Part shown: positions 19,759-28,765 of the stretch, one piece after another | Layout: each line of letters begins with the position of its first letter | Numbering within the stretch: position 1 is the first letter of the stretch | DNA from: Pandoraea oxalativorans | GTDB lineage: Bacteria; Pseudomonadota; Gammaproteobacteria; Burkholderiales; Burkholderiaceae | DNA: 64,000 nt | Assembly: GCF_000972785.3 (NCBI RefSeq) | Contig: NZ_CP011253.3 | Span: forward strand, 1,612,001 to 1,676,000 | Direction: 5' to 3' | The notes under the pieces: model-generated | What the model saw: only the letters and a program-made list of their open reading frames with translations | Databases searched by the model: none | Told to the model about the DNA's origin: nothing | Position numbers and translations under genes: made by a program

Positions 19759-20883
19759 ATGCCCCCGTCAGAATTTCGCGAAGCCTTGTTCGGCGCGCCT
19801 CACGTGGGGCAACTGCCCGCCGGGGCGCGCGACGCGATCACCGATGTGCCCGGCGTGTTCGTCGGGCAGGTTACGCTTGAAGATGGTCCGGTGCAGACCG
19901 GTGTCACCGTCGTGTGTCCGACACCGGCCTCCACGGCGCACGCTGGCGGTGCGCCGGACGCCTCCGCCCCCCACGCCCAGTGGGATCCGTTCCGCACCAA
20001 GATTCCTGCTGCCGCTGCCGTGATCAACGGCTTCGGCAAGAGCGTCGGTCTCATGCAGATCGAAGAGCTGGGCGTGATCGAAGCGCCGCTGGCGCTCACC
20101 AATACCTTCTCCGTCAGTCAGGTCGTGCTGGGGCAACTGCGCGCCGCCATTGCCGCGAACCCCGACATCGGACGCGGCGGTCCATCGCTGAATCCGACCG
20201 TGTTCGAATGTAACGACGGCTACCTCAACGATATGCAGGCGTTCGCCGTCTCGGATGCGCATTATGCGCAGGCGCTGGCGAATGCGTCGCCGGTGTTCGC
20301 ACAGGGCGCGGTGGGGGCGGGGCGAGGCATGTCCAGCTTTGGCCTCAAGGGCGGGATCGGTTCGGCGTCGCGCGTCGTGGAGACGGCCGGAGCGACGTTC
20401 ACGGTCGGCGTGCTGGTGCTGTCGAATTTCGGACGCCCCTCACAACTGACGATTCACGGACGCCATGTCGGCCCGGTGCTAGACGAACGCCTTGCCCAGC
20501 CTGAGCAGAGCGCAGCGCCCGAGCGCGGCTCGATCATCATGCTCGTCGCCACCGACGCGCCGCTCGACGCACGCCAGTTGCGCCGCGTCGCGACCCGCAC
20601 CGGGGCGGGGTTGGCCCGCACCGGCTCCGTCTACGGTCACGGCAGCGGCGACGTGGCACTCGCTTTCACCACCGCTTATACGGTGTCGCACGACGCGCTG
20701 GGGCGTGTCGCGCCAGCCGCGCTGGTGCCCGACGCGTTACTCGACCCGATTTTTCAGGCGACGGCCGACGCCACCGAGCAGGCCATCCTGCATGCGTTGT
20801 TTGCCGCCGAGTCGGTCCTTGGCCGCGATGGCCACGTGCGACGCGCGCTCGCAGACGTTTTGCCCGACTGGGCGACGCTTTGA
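19759..20883 (+). CDS. P1 family peptidase (DmpA-like aminopeptidase)
   Basis: A 374-residue member of the DmpA/BapA family, Ntn-like hydrolases that self-cleave and release N-terminal D- or L-amino acids or beta-amino acids from peptides and amides. Visible family blocks are NAITDVPGV-type start (RDAITDVPGVFVGQVT), AAAVINGFGKSVG, and the region before the processing Ser (RGMSSFGLKGGIGSASRVV). The C-terminal GSVYGHGSGDVALAF block is also typical. The ATG at 19759 follows CAGGAGCG; a longer open frame exists upstream within gsiD but is not needed. It is the first hydrolase after the importer genes. Confidence 0.88.
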   Translation: MPPSEFREALFGAPHVGQLPAGARDAITDVPGVFVGQVTLEDGPVQTGVTVVCPTPASTAHAGGAPDASAPHAQWDPFRTKIPAAAAVINGFGKSVGLMQIEELGVIEAPLALTNTFSVSQVVLGQLRAAIAANPDIGRGGPSLNPTVFECNDGYLNDMQAFAVSDAHYAQALANASPVFAQGAVGAGRGMSSFGLKGGIGSASRVVETAGATFTVGVLVLSNFGRPSQLTIHGRHVGPVLDERLAQPEQSAAPERGSIIMLVATDAPLDARQLRRVATRTGAGLARTGSVYGHGSGDVALAFTTAYTVSHDALGRVAPAALVPDALLDPIFQATADATEQAILHALFAAESVLGRDGHVRRALADVLPDWATL

Positions 20884-20890
20884 ATACAGC

Positions 20891-20920
20891 CCGCTTCCGT
20901 CCGCTTCCGTCTGCTTCCGT
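20891..20920. repeat. Three tandem 10-bp repeats
   Basis: CCGCTTCCGT, CCGCTTCCGT and CTGCTTCCGT are contiguous between the P1 peptidase and M55 peptidase genes. They probably arose by slippage; no function is evident. Confidence 0.75.
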
Positions 20921-20983
20921 CCGGTCCAGTCCGGCGAGCGCGGAAAACCCCATCGATGACACTGCCGAGACATTGCTGACACT

Positions 20984-21802
20984 ATGCGAATCCTGATTTC
21001 CACCGACATCGAAGGCGTCGCCGGCGTCTTTCACGCCGAACAGACGCGCGCCGGTAATGGCGAATACGAACTCGCCCGCCGCTGGATGACGCGCGAGGCC
21101 AATGCCGCCGTCGAAGGCGCCTTCGCGGGTGGCGCGACCGAAGTGATGGTCAACGACTCGCACGGAAGCTTCCGCAATTTGCTGCCTGACGAACTCGACC
21201 CGCGCGCCCGTCTGGTGCTGGGCAAACCGCGTTACCTGAGCATGGCCGCTGGCGTGGAAGCCGGGTGCGACGCCATGTTCATGATCGGTTTTCACGGCAA
21301 GGCGCAGAGCGCCGGCATTCTGGCGCACACCATCAACAGCTTCGCCTTCGCGCGCGTGTGGCTTGGCGGCGTGGAAGCGGGCGAAGCGATGATCTACGGC
21401 GCACTTGCAGGCGAGCGCGGCGTGCCGGTGGTCATGGCCAGCGGCGACGACGTGTTCGTCGAGGAGACACAACCGATTTTCCCGTCCGCCCATTTCGTGC
21501 AGACGAAGTCGGCGTGGGGGCAGGGTAGCGGCATGACGCTCAGCCCGGCGCATTCGTGCGAACTGATTCGCGAAGCGGCCAAGATGTCGCTGGCCGACAC
21601 TCGCAAGTGGCACACGTTCAAGGTGGACACGCCTGTCGAAGTGCGTCTGCAAACACAGACCACCGCGCTGGCCGATCTCTTCTGTCAATGGCCGACGCTC
21701 GAGCGCGTCGACGGCGTGACGTTGCAGTTCGAAGCGCCCACCGTGGAGGCGGCCGTTCGCATGCTCAATTGCCTCTCCGCGATGTCTTTCATGCTGCGTT
21801 GA
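20984..21802 (+). CDS. M55 family D-aminopeptidase (DppA-like)
   Basis: A 272-residue zinc D-aminopeptidase of the Bacillus DppA family. The N-terminal ISTDIEGVAGV has the Asp-x-Glu metal ligands. A ligand His is in VNDSHGSFRNL, and MFMIGFHGKAQSAGILAHT carries further metal-binding or catalytic His residues. Known DppA cleaves D-Ala-D-Ala and similar peptides. Placed 100 bp after the P1 peptidase and at the end of an importer operon, it supports a role in salvaging D-amino-acid-containing, possibly murein-derived, peptides. Confidence 0.9.
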   Translation: MRILISTDIEGVAGVFHAEQTRAGNGEYELARRWMTREANAAVEGAFAGGATEVMVNDSHGSFRNLLPDELDPRARLVLGKPRYLSMAAGVEAGCDAMFMIGFHGKAQSAGILAHTINSFAFARVWLGGVEAGEAMIYGALAGERGVPVVMASGDDVFVEETQPIFPSAHFVQTKSAWGQGSGMTLSPAHSCELIREAAKMSLADTRKWHTFKVDTPVEVRLQTQTTALADLFCQWPTLERVDGVTLQFEAPTVEAAVRMLNCLSAMSFMLR

Positions 21803-22099
21803 AGCCATCGAAATCGGCAAAAAACGTCCCCCAAACGACCCCGTATCCTTTTGTTTTGCAGGGTTTTGTCGAGTTTTGTCACCGGTTTTTCCCTGTCAAC
21901 CGAGCCGGTACTGGCCGCGCAGCCGCGCCAGTGCTGAATCCGACGTTTCCATGTTGTTACGACGCGACCGAATTAGGGTTTGACGCCCCCGAACGTCGAG
22001 AGCGGGCGTGCGATAATCCGTAATATTTTGTAACAGGTATGCCGCCCTTTAGTGCATAACCTCGGATTATTGAGCGTCGGCAAACGTCGGCGGTGAATC

Positions 22100-23050
22100 A
22101 TGGAAATCAGAAACGCCCGACGTTGGGCGGAGCCCGGCGCCAAGCGGTATGTCGGGGCGTTAATGGTGGTACTTGCTGCGTTTCTCATTCGCAGCCTCCT
22201 CCATCCGGTGCTCGATCACTCGATGCCGGGTCTCTTTTTCGTTTGCGCGGCCATCATCGTCGAATTCGTCTGGGGGCTGGGACCCGCGATCATGGCGATG
22301 GTCATCAGCATCCCGATTTTCGATTTCTTCTTCGTGCCGCCGTTTCGCGACGTCGCCGAACTGGATCGTCGCGACGTGCTCATCGTCACCGGCTTTCTCA
22401 TGATCACGCCGCTCGCCGTGGCGCTGATCGAGCGACTGCGTCGCGCGCAATATCGCGCCGAGCTGATCGCGGAGGTGGCGCAGACACGTTACGAAATGCT
22501 GTTGCGCGCCGAGAACGAGCGCATGGTGCTCACCGATTCGGTGCAACTGGGCAACGCCCTGATGACGTATCTGACGAAGCACCTGGACTCGATCTTCTAC
22601 CTGGCGAACCCGGCCACGCATTACGTCTTCATCGATGAGCATTTCCGTCGCGAGACGGGCGTGACGCCGGAGCTCGCCAAGCGCGATGGCCTGCGCGCAC
22701 TGCTGCATCCGGACGACGCGAAGCGCATGGCGGGACTCTTCACGCTTGAGGACGAACCGCCGCCGCACGGGGCTTACAACCTGCGCGTGCGTACGCGCGA
22801 CGGGGGCTACGACCTGATCCACTGCGAGCTTCAGCATTTCCGCGCGCACGTGGGGACCTATATGATTCTGCGACTGCACTCGGGGCCGACGGTGCGCCCG
22901 GTGACGTCGTTGCATACGCTCTCGCAGGCATCTGCGGCGAACCGTTCCGATAGCACGACCAGCCATACGAGTGAATCGAAGACCGGCACGCCTGAGCGGC
23001 GCGACGTTAGCGAAGTTTCGGAGACGCCCGTCGTCTCCGGCGGGGTTTGA
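22100..23050 (+). CDS. DUF4118 membrane protein with PAS-like domain
   Basis: A 316-residue protein. Residues ~15-115 contain four closely spaced hydrophobic helices and the FDFFFVPPF motif of the KdpD-type DUF4118 sensor domain. After a linker helix (LIERLRRAQYRAELIAEV), residues ~155-260 look like a PAS fold (DSIFYLANPATHYVFIDEHF, ALLHPDDAKRM). The C-terminal ~50 residues are Ser/Thr-rich. No histidine-kinase, GGDEF or EAL output domain follows, which is unusual for this sensor arrangement. It lies 2 bp from the esterase gene, so the two are probably co-expressed. Confidence 0.75.
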   Translation: MEIRNARRWAEPGAKRYVGALMVVLAAFLIRSLLHPVLDHSMPGLFFVCAAIIVEFVWGLGPAIMAMVISIPIFDFFFVPPFRDVAELDRRDVLIVTGFLMITPLAVALIERLRRAQYRAELIAEVAQTRYEMLLRAENERMVLTDSVQLGNALMTYLTKHLDSIFYLANPATHYVFIDEHFRRETGVTPELAKRDGLRALLHPDDAKRMAGLFTLEDEPPPHGAYNLRVRTRDGGYDLIHCELQHFRAHVGTYMILRLHSGPTVRPVTSLHTLSQASAANRSDSTTSHTSESKTGTPERRDVSEVSETPVVSGGV

Positions 23051-23052
23051 CC

Positions 23053-23922
23053 ATGTTTCAGCAAGATATTTTCTACAAGGGCGGCGAACACGCCGTGCTG
23101 TTGCTGCCGGGACTCTCGAGCACACCGCTCGAAATGCGTCCGGTCGCCAAGGCGTTGCATCGCGACGGGTACACCGTGTCGGTGCCTCACATCGAAGGCT
23201 ACGGCCTCGGCTCGCCGTGCACGCACTGGCGCGAGTGGATTGTTGCCGCGCGCGCGAAGTATCGCGAGTTGCGCGACACGCATGAAACCGTCTCGCTTTG
23301 CGGTCTGAGCATGGGCGCGACGCTCAGTCTGGCCGTGGCCGAAGAGGAGCCGGACGTCACGGCGATCTCGGTGCTGGCCGTCACGCTCGTGTACGACGGC
23401 TGGACCATTCCGCTCGCGTATCCGCTGCTCGATTTGCTGTATCACCTGCCGTTCGGCAATCGCTATCGCTATTACGAGAAGGCGCCGTTCGGTCTGAAGA
23501 ACGAACGGCTGCGTGCGCGTGTCGAGAAATCCATGTCGCAGCACGACGCCTCGGAAATCGGCTCGGCGTCGCTGCCCATCGAGCATCTGTATAACGCGCG
23601 CCGGCTGGCCTCTCACGTGCGCAACCGTCTCGATCGTGTGACGGCGGATTGCCTCATCGTCCATGCGGTCGACGACGATACGGCCAGCCCGCATAACGCG
23701 CGCATCGTGTACAACGGCGTGTCGTCGGACGTGAAGCAGAAATGCCTGCTCGGCGAGAGCTATCACATCCTCACGATGGACAACGAGCGCGAGACCGTCG
23801 CCGACGAGACGCGCCGTTTCTTCCGCGACGCCGTGGCGCGCCGTACCGGCGCGGCCACTTCCGAGACCCGCATCATCTCCAAGGCGCTGCTGCGCGCCAA
23901 GCGCCGTCAGGCAGCGGCCTGA
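23053..23922 (+). CDS. Alpha/beta hydrolase (carboxylesterase-like)
   Basis: A 289-residue alpha/beta-hydrolase. The nucleophile elbow is GLSMG (Ser near residue 95), the oxyanion region is LLPGLSSTPLEMRPVAKAL, Asp is in IVHAVDDDTASP and His in GESYHILTMD, making a full catalytic triad. The arrangement matches Est30/YvaK-type carboxylesterases acting on short acyl esters. ATG at 23053 is preferred over an in-frame TTG at 23047 that overlaps the previous stop. The natural substrate is unknown. Confidence 0.85.
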   Translation: MFQQDIFYKGGEHAVLLLPGLSSTPLEMRPVAKALHRDGYTVSVPHIEGYGLGSPCTHWREWIVAARAKYRELRDTHETVSLCGLSMGATLSLAVAEEEPDVTAISVLAVTLVYDGWTIPLAYPLLDLLYHLPFGNRYRYYEKAPFGLKNERLRARVEKSMSQHDASEIGSASLPIEHLYNARRLASHVRNRLDRVTADCLIVHAVDDDTASPHNARIVYNGVSSDVKQKCLLGESYHILTMDNERETVADETRRFFRDAVARRTGAATSETRIISKALLRAKRRQAAA

Positions 23923-23973
23923 TGGCCATCGCTCGGGCGTCGTCTCCTGACGCCCGACGTCTCCGAAGTTCTT

Positions 23974-24012
23974 AAGCCGCACACGCTTACACCCGCGTGT
24001 GCGGCTTTCGTT
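23974..24012 (+). terminator. Intrinsic terminator after esterase
   Basis: AAGCCGCACACGC (23974-23986) pairs with GCGTGTGCGGCTT (23995-24007) over an 8-nt loop, followed by TCGTTC. It is a strong 13-bp stem that can work in both directions. The remaining bases to the next gene at 24215 show nothing clear. Confidence 0.8.
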
Positions 24013-24214
24013 CAGATACCTGAATTCTCACGTGGCGAGAGCGGCATCGGCCCTGCGCTCGTCTGCGCTCACCTGATCGGACGCCTGACATTCCTGTCCC
24101 GCGGGAGCCGCGGCGGTGTTGGTGCACACGATGTCATCAAACTGCCATCGATAGCCGGTTAAGGTCGGGTTTTTCCGATTCGGCCGACTTCGTACGGCCA
24201 GCGCCTATCCGCTC

Positions 24215-25420
24215 ATGTCATCGCTCGTCATCGAATCCGTCAACAAGCAGTGGGGCGACACATACGCGCTCCAGGATGTGAGTTTCGCGGCCGACGCGGG
24301 CTCGCTGGTCGTTCTGCTCGGCCCGTCGGGCTGCGGCAAGTCGACACTGCTGCGCATGATCGCCGGTCTCGATACGCCGACGAGCGGGCGCATCCTGCTC
24401 GGTGGCGACGACGTCACGGCGCTCCCGCCCGCGCGTCGCAAGCTCTCGATGGTGTTCCAGTCGTACGCACTGTTCCCGCATCTTTCCGTGCGCGAGAACC
24501 TGCTGTTCGGCCTGCGCGTGCGTCGCGAGCCGACGCGCGATTACCTGCAACGCCTTGCCCGCGTGGCGTCGTTGCTCGGCCTCGCGCCGTATCTGGACCG
24601 TAAGCCGTCGCAACTGTCGGGGGGCCAGCAGCAGCGCGTGGCGCTGGGGCGTGCGGTCATTGCGCAGACGTCCGTGTGTCTGATGGACGAACCGCTCTCG
24701 AATCTCGATGCGCAACTGCGTCAGGAAATGCGTCGTGAAATCCGTGCGCTGCAACAGCAGCTCGGCATGACGCTCATTTACGTCACCCACGATCAGACAG
24801 AGGCGATGAGCATGGCCGATCAGGTCGTGCTGTTGCGCCACGGCCGGATCGAACAGCAAGGCGCACCGCACACGCTATACGCCACGCCATCGACGCGGTT
24901 CGCTGCGAGCTTCATCGGCACGCCGCCGATGCATCTGCTCAAGCTGGTGCGTCATGGCGACGGTCTCGTGCCCGCCGGGCAAACCGGCCCCGCGCTTGCA
25001 AGCGCCGGTTCGCGCGACGCCGCGCTGCTCGGGCTGCGTCCGGAACACGTTCGCGCTGTCGCGCCGAGCGCTGTGGGCGCGGTACTCGCGACGGTGAGCG
25101 CCGTCGAGTACCTGGGCGCGGACACGCTTGTCGCGTGCGCCCTCGGCGACGCGGGCGAGATCGCCACGCGCGTGCCGGGCCATCGGCCGCTCCTGCCGGG
25201 CGACGCCATCGGCTTGCAGTGGGATGCCGTCGATCAGCATTTGTTCGACGCGACCTCGGGCGAGCGTGTGGCCGATGCGGCGCCGAACGTGAGCACACGG
25301 GTCGCGCCGTCGACGCCAGCATCTGCATCGCCCGTCGCGGCGCAGACGCCGAGCGCTACGTCGCCACAAGCGCGGCAAACCCTGCAGGCCACGACGCTGA
25401 CGCCGGAACACCACGCCTGA
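24215..25420 (+). CDS. ABC transporter ATP-binding protein, UgpC/MalK type
   Basis: A 401-residue carbohydrate-uptake ATPase. The nucleotide-binding domain (~1-235) has GPSGCGKST, VFQSYALFPH, LSGGQQQRVALGRA, SVCLMDEPLSNLD and VTHDQTEAMS. A TOBE/OB regulatory domain follows (LLGLRPEHVRAV), then a ~45-residue Ala/Thr/Pro-rich tail. It is the first gene of a four-gene importer with its own binding protein and two permeases. The subgroup (UgpC-like) usually imports glycerol-3-phosphate or oligosaccharides; the substrate cannot be fixed from sequence. Confidence 0.9.
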   Translation: MSSLVIESVNKQWGDTYALQDVSFAADAGSLVVLLGPSGCGKSTLLRMIAGLDTPTSGRILLGGDDVTALPPARRKLSMVFQSYALFPHLSVRENLLFGLRVRREPTRDYLQRLARVASLLGLAPYLDRKPSQLSGGQQQRVALGRAVIAQTSVCLMDEPLSNLDAQLRQEMRREIRALQQQLGMTLIYVTHDQTEAMSMADQVVLLRHGRIEQQGAPHTLYATPSTRFAASFIGTPPMHLLKLVRHGDGLVPAGQTGPALASAGSRDAALLGLRPEHVRAVAPSAVGAVLATVSAVEYLGADTLVACALGDAGEIATRVPGHRPLLPGDAIGLQWDAVDQHLFDATSGERVADAAPNVSTRVAPSTPASASPVAAQTPSATSPQARQTLQATTLTPEHHA

Positions 25421-25518
25421 ATCAGGGCGGAGGCCAGCATCGGTCGGCAAGATGGCCGAGCGGTCGACACTCACTATTCATCACCTCACCATTACGCTTT
25501 CATGGGGAATCCAGGAAC

Positions 25519-26823
25519 ATGCGACGCACGATTCTGAAAACGTTTGCGGCCAGTCTGGCCACGCTGGCATTCGGCGGTTTGACGAGCCACGCCATTGCGC
25601 AACAGAAGCCGGTTGAGCTCCAGTTCTATTACCCGGTCGCCGTGGGCGGCCCGGTCACGAAGATCATCAACGACCTGGTGGCGGACTTCGAGAAAGACCA
25701 TCCGACTATCAAGATCAAGCCTGTGTATGCCGGTTCGTATCAGGACTCGGTCGTCAAGGCGCTCACCGCTGCGAAGGCGGGTACGCCGCCGCAACTGGCC
25801 GTGCTCGCTGCGGCCGACGTCTTCACGCTGATCGACGAAGACGCCGTCGTACCCATCGACAGCATTGCCGACACGGCCGCCGACAAGCAGTGGCTCGACA
25901 GCTTCTACCCGGCGCTGATGCTGAACTCGCGCATCAACGGTCACACCTGGGGCGTGCCGTTCCAGCGCTCGACCATCGTCATGTACTGGAACAAGGACGC
26001 CTTCCGCGAAGCCGGTCTCGATCCGGACCGCGCGCCGGCCAACTGGGACGAACTCGTGAGCTACGCGCAGAAGCTGACCAGGCGCGACGCCTCGGGCAAC
26101 GTGACGCAGTGGGGCATCAAGGTCCCGTCTGTCGGATTCGCCTACTGGCTGTTCCAGGCATTTACCACGCCGGCGGGTATCGAGCTGATGAACCCGGCCG
26201 GTACGAAGACGTTCCTCAACGCGCCGCAAGCCGTGCAGTCGCTGCAATACTGGGTCGACCTCACGACCAAGTACAAGGTGATGCCCACGGGCGCAATCGA
26301 GTGGGGTACCACGCCGAAGGATTTCCTCGAGAAGAAGACCGCGATCATCTACACGACGACGGGCAACCTGACCAACATCCGCACCAACGCCTCTTTCCCG
26401 TTCGGCGTGGGCAAGATGCCGACGAAGGTGCGCGGCGGCAGCCCCACGGGCGGCGGCAACTTCTACATCTTCAAGAAGTCGACGCCGGAAGAAAAGCAGG
26501 CGGCCATGACGTTCATCAAGTGGGCCACCACGCCTGAGCGTGCTGCGCAGTTCGGTATCGACACGGGCTACGTGGCCGTGACGCCGGCCGCGTGGGAAAC
26601 CCCGGCGATGAAGGCGTACGTGCAGAAGGTGCCCGCTGCGGCTGTGGCGCGCGATCAGCTCGGCGTGAGCGTCGCCGAGTTCTCGACGCACGACAACCAG
26701 CGCGTGACGAAGGCGCTGAGCGACGGCCTGCAAGCTGCGCTCACTGGCACCAAGTCGCCAAAGCAGGCGCTCGACGATGCGCAACGCGAAGCGGATCGTA
26801 TTCTGCGTCCGTACGCTCGCTGA
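25519..26823 (+). CDS. ABC transporter substrate-binding protein, UgpB type
   Basis: A 434-residue extracellular binding protein of family 1. The signal peptide is residues 1-25 (MRRTILKTFAASLATLAFGG...HAIAQ). The mature protein opens VELQFYYPVAVGGPVTKIINDLVADFEKDHP and contains GVPFQRSTIVMYWNKDAFREAGLD, typical of UgpB-like glycerol-3-phosphate or sugar binders. The ATG at 25519 follows a CAGGAA site; the open frame extends much further upstream but overlaps the ATPase gene. It is followed by a long hairpin before the permeases. Confidence 0.9.
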   Translation: MRRTILKTFAASLATLAFGGLTSHAIAQQKPVELQFYYPVAVGGPVTKIINDLVADFEKDHPTIKIKPVYAGSYQDSVVKALTAAKAGTPPQLAVLAAADVFTLIDEDAVVPIDSIADTAADKQWLDSFYPALMLNSRINGHTWGVPFQRSTIVMYWNKDAFREAGLDPDRAPANWDELVSYAQKLTRRDASGNVTQWGIKVPSVGFAYWLFQAFTTPAGIELMNPAGTKTFLNAPQAVQSLQYWVDLTTKYKVMPTGAIEWGTTPKDFLEKKTAIIYTTTGNLTNIRTNASFPFGVGKMPTKVRGGSPTGGGNFYIFKKSTPEEKQAAMTFIKWATTPERAAQFGIDTGYVAVTPAAWETPAMKAYVQKVPAAAVARDQLGVSVAEFSTHDNQRVTKALSDGLQAALTGTKSPKQALDDAQREADRILRPYAR

Positions 26824-26874
26824 TGTTGGGTTGATGTTGGGTTGATGTTGCCGTAGTGAAATAGTCTGTAGAAA

Positions 26875-26930
26875 CCCGGGCCGTGCTTGTCCCTGTCAAG
26901 CATGACAGGGACGCACGGTCCGGTCCCGGG
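26875..26930 (+). other. Large intercistronic hairpin after the ugpB-like gene
   Basis: CCGTGC(26881-26886)-TT-GTCCCTGTCA(26889-26898) pairs with TGACAGGGAC(26903-26912)GCACGG(26913-26918) over an AGCA loop, enclosed by CCCGGG at 26875 and 26925. There is no T-tract. An 11-bp direct repeat of TTGATGTTGGG lies just upstream (26820-26850). The hairpin probably protects the binding-protein mRNA and lowers permease expression. Confidence 0.7.
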
Positions 26931-26951
26931 TGCTGAACCGATGGACCGACG

Positions 26952-27827
26952 ATGAACCGTTCTTCCGCCTCATGGGTGCCCTGGCTGCTGTTGTTACCGG
27001 CGCTGGTGCTGCTGGTCGCCTTCACCCACTATCCCGCAGCCGCGACGCTGTGGCATAGCGTGTTTTCGACGGCACGCGCCGGTGCATCGTCCGTGTATGT
27101 CGGACCCGAGAACTATCAGGCGCTCGCGGACGATCCCGTCTTCTGGCAAGCGTTGCGCAACAACCTCCTGTTCGCGCTGGTCACGGTGCCCGTGGCGATC
27201 GTGCTGTCGATCGTCATGGCGCTGTGGGTGCATCGTCAGGTGCCTGGGCGCGCGCTGCTGCGTCTGGCGTACTTCACGCCAGCGATCTTGCCGATGATCG
27301 CCGTGGCTAACATCTGGCTCTTCTTCTATACGCCGCAGTACGGTCTCATCGCGCAGATCTCGCAGGCGTTCGGCTGGGGCGACCACAACTGGCTCGGACA
27401 GCCTGGCACCGCGCTGCCCGCGCTCATGGTTGTGACGATCTGGAAAGAGGCTGGCTTCTTCATGATCTTCTATCTGGCCGCGTTGCAGCAGATTTCGCCG
27501 ACGCTCGCCGAAGCGGCGGCGCTCGAAGGGGCGTCGCGCTGGCAGTTCTTTCGTCGCGTGCAATGGCCGCTGCTGATGCCGACGACCGTGTTCGTGGTGA
27601 TCAATGCGGTCATCAACGCGTTCCGTCTGGTCGATCACGTGGTGGTGATGACGCGCGGCGGCCCCGATAACGCCACGCAATTGCTGCTGTACTACATCTA
27701 TCAGGTGGCTTTCAGTTTCTGGGATACGTCGTACGCGGCGGCGCTCACGGTGGTGCTGCTCACGCTGCTGGCCATCGTCGCTTTCGTGAAATTCCGTCTG
27801 CTCGACTCACGTACGCATTACCAATGA
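26952..27827 (+). CDS. ABC sugar transporter permease, UgpA type
   Basis: A 291-residue MalF/UgpA-type permease with six TM helices; the N-terminus PWLLLLPALVLLVAFTHYPA is typical. The EAA loop near residue 195 reads LAEAAALEGASRWQFFRRVQWP. Its 3' end overlaps the next permease by 4 bp (ATGA), showing translational coupling. Confidence 0.9.
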   Translation: MNRSSASWVPWLLLLPALVLLVAFTHYPAAATLWHSVFSTARAGASSVYVGPENYQALADDPVFWQALRNNLLFALVTVPVAIVLSIVMALWVHRQVPGRALLRLAYFTPAILPMIAVANIWLFFYTPQYGLIAQISQAFGWGDHNWLGQPGTALPALMVVTIWKEAGFFMIFYLAALQQISPTLAEAAALEGASRWQFFRRVQWPLLMPTTVFVVINAVINAFRLVDHVVVMTRGGPDNATQLLLYYIYQVAFSFWDTSYAAALTVVLLTLLAIVAFVKFRLLDSRTHYQ

Positions 27828-28726
27828 CGACTTCTGCCAATCCCTCTTCCGCGACGGGGACGTCGGACGCCGCCGCCCGTGCGGGCAAAGCGTCTGCGTC
27901 GCTTCCAGCCTTCTCCCCGACGGGACGCGCGAACCTGCTGGACGTCACCGGCGCATGGCTGCTCGGCCTGCTGTGGCTGCTGCCGCTGCTCTACGGTGTC
28001 TGGAGTGCGATCCACCCGTCCGCCTACGCCACGCGCTTCGTGCTCGACGCACCGCTCACGCTCGAGAACTTCGTTCACGCGTGGCAGGCGGCGCCGTTCG
28101 GGCGCTATCTCATCAATACGTTCGTGCTGGTGACGGTCATTCTCGTGGCGCAAATCGTGCTCGCCACGCTGGCCGCCTACGCGTTCGCGCGCTTCACGTT
28201 CCGGGGCCGCGAAGTGGCGTTCATGATCGTGCTGGTGCAACTGATGGTGATGCCGGACGTGCTGATCGTGGAGAACTACCGCACCATCGCATGGCTGGGG
28301 CTGCGCGACACGATTCTGGGCATTGCACTACCGTACTTCGCGTCTGCATTCGGCATCTTCTTGTTGCGCCAGGCGTTCAAGACGGTGCCGCGTGAGCTCG
28401 ACGATGCGGCGCGCGTGGAGGGCGCCAACGCGTGGCAGGTGCTGTGGCGCGTGTACGTGCCGCTCGCGCGGCCGGTGTACGTGGCGTATGCGCTCGTGTC
28501 GATCAGTCACCACTGGAACAACTTCCTGTGGCCGCTGATCGTGACGAACTCGGTGGAGACGCGTCCGCTGACGGTCGGCTTGCAAGTCTTCGCGGCGACC
28601 GATCAGGGCATCGACTGGTCGTTGATCACGGCGGCTACGCTCATGACTGCGGCACCGTTGTTCATCGCGTTCCTGCTGTTCCAGCGTCAGTTCGTGCAGT
28701 CGTTCATGCGCGCGGGGATTCGCTGA
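27824..28726 (+). CDS. ABC sugar transporter permease, UgpE type
   Basis: A 300-residue MalG/UgpE-type permease with a long Ala/Ser-rich N-tail (~35 residues), six TM helices and the EAA loop ELDDAARVEGANAWQVLWRVYVPLARP. Its ATG overlaps the upstream stop (ATGA). It is the last gene of the importer and is followed 4 bp later by a strong terminator. Confidence 0.9.
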   Translation: MTTSANPSSATGTSDAAARAGKASASLPAFSPTGRANLLDVTGAWLLGLLWLLPLLYGVWSAIHPSAYATRFVLDAPLTLENFVHAWQAAPFGRYLINTFVLVTVILVAQIVLATLAAYAFARFTFRGREVAFMIVLVQLMVMPDVLIVENYRTIAWLGLRDTILGIALPYFASAFGIFLLRQAFKTVPRELDDAARVEGANAWQVLWRVYVPLARPVYVAYALVSISHHWNNFLWPLIVTNSVETRPLTVGLQVFAATDQGIDWSLITAATLMTAAPLFIAFLLFQRQFVQSFMRAGIR

Positions 28727-28730
28727 AAGC

Positions 28731-28765
28731 AAAACGGCACGCGGGGGCGCGTGCCGTTTTGTCGT
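28731..28765 (+). terminator. Intrinsic terminator of the Ugp-like operon
   Basis: AAAACGGCACGCG (28731-28743) pairs with CGCGTGCCGTTTT (28748-28760) over a GGGG loop. The T-run is inside the stem, so it can act in both directions. Confidence 0.85.
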
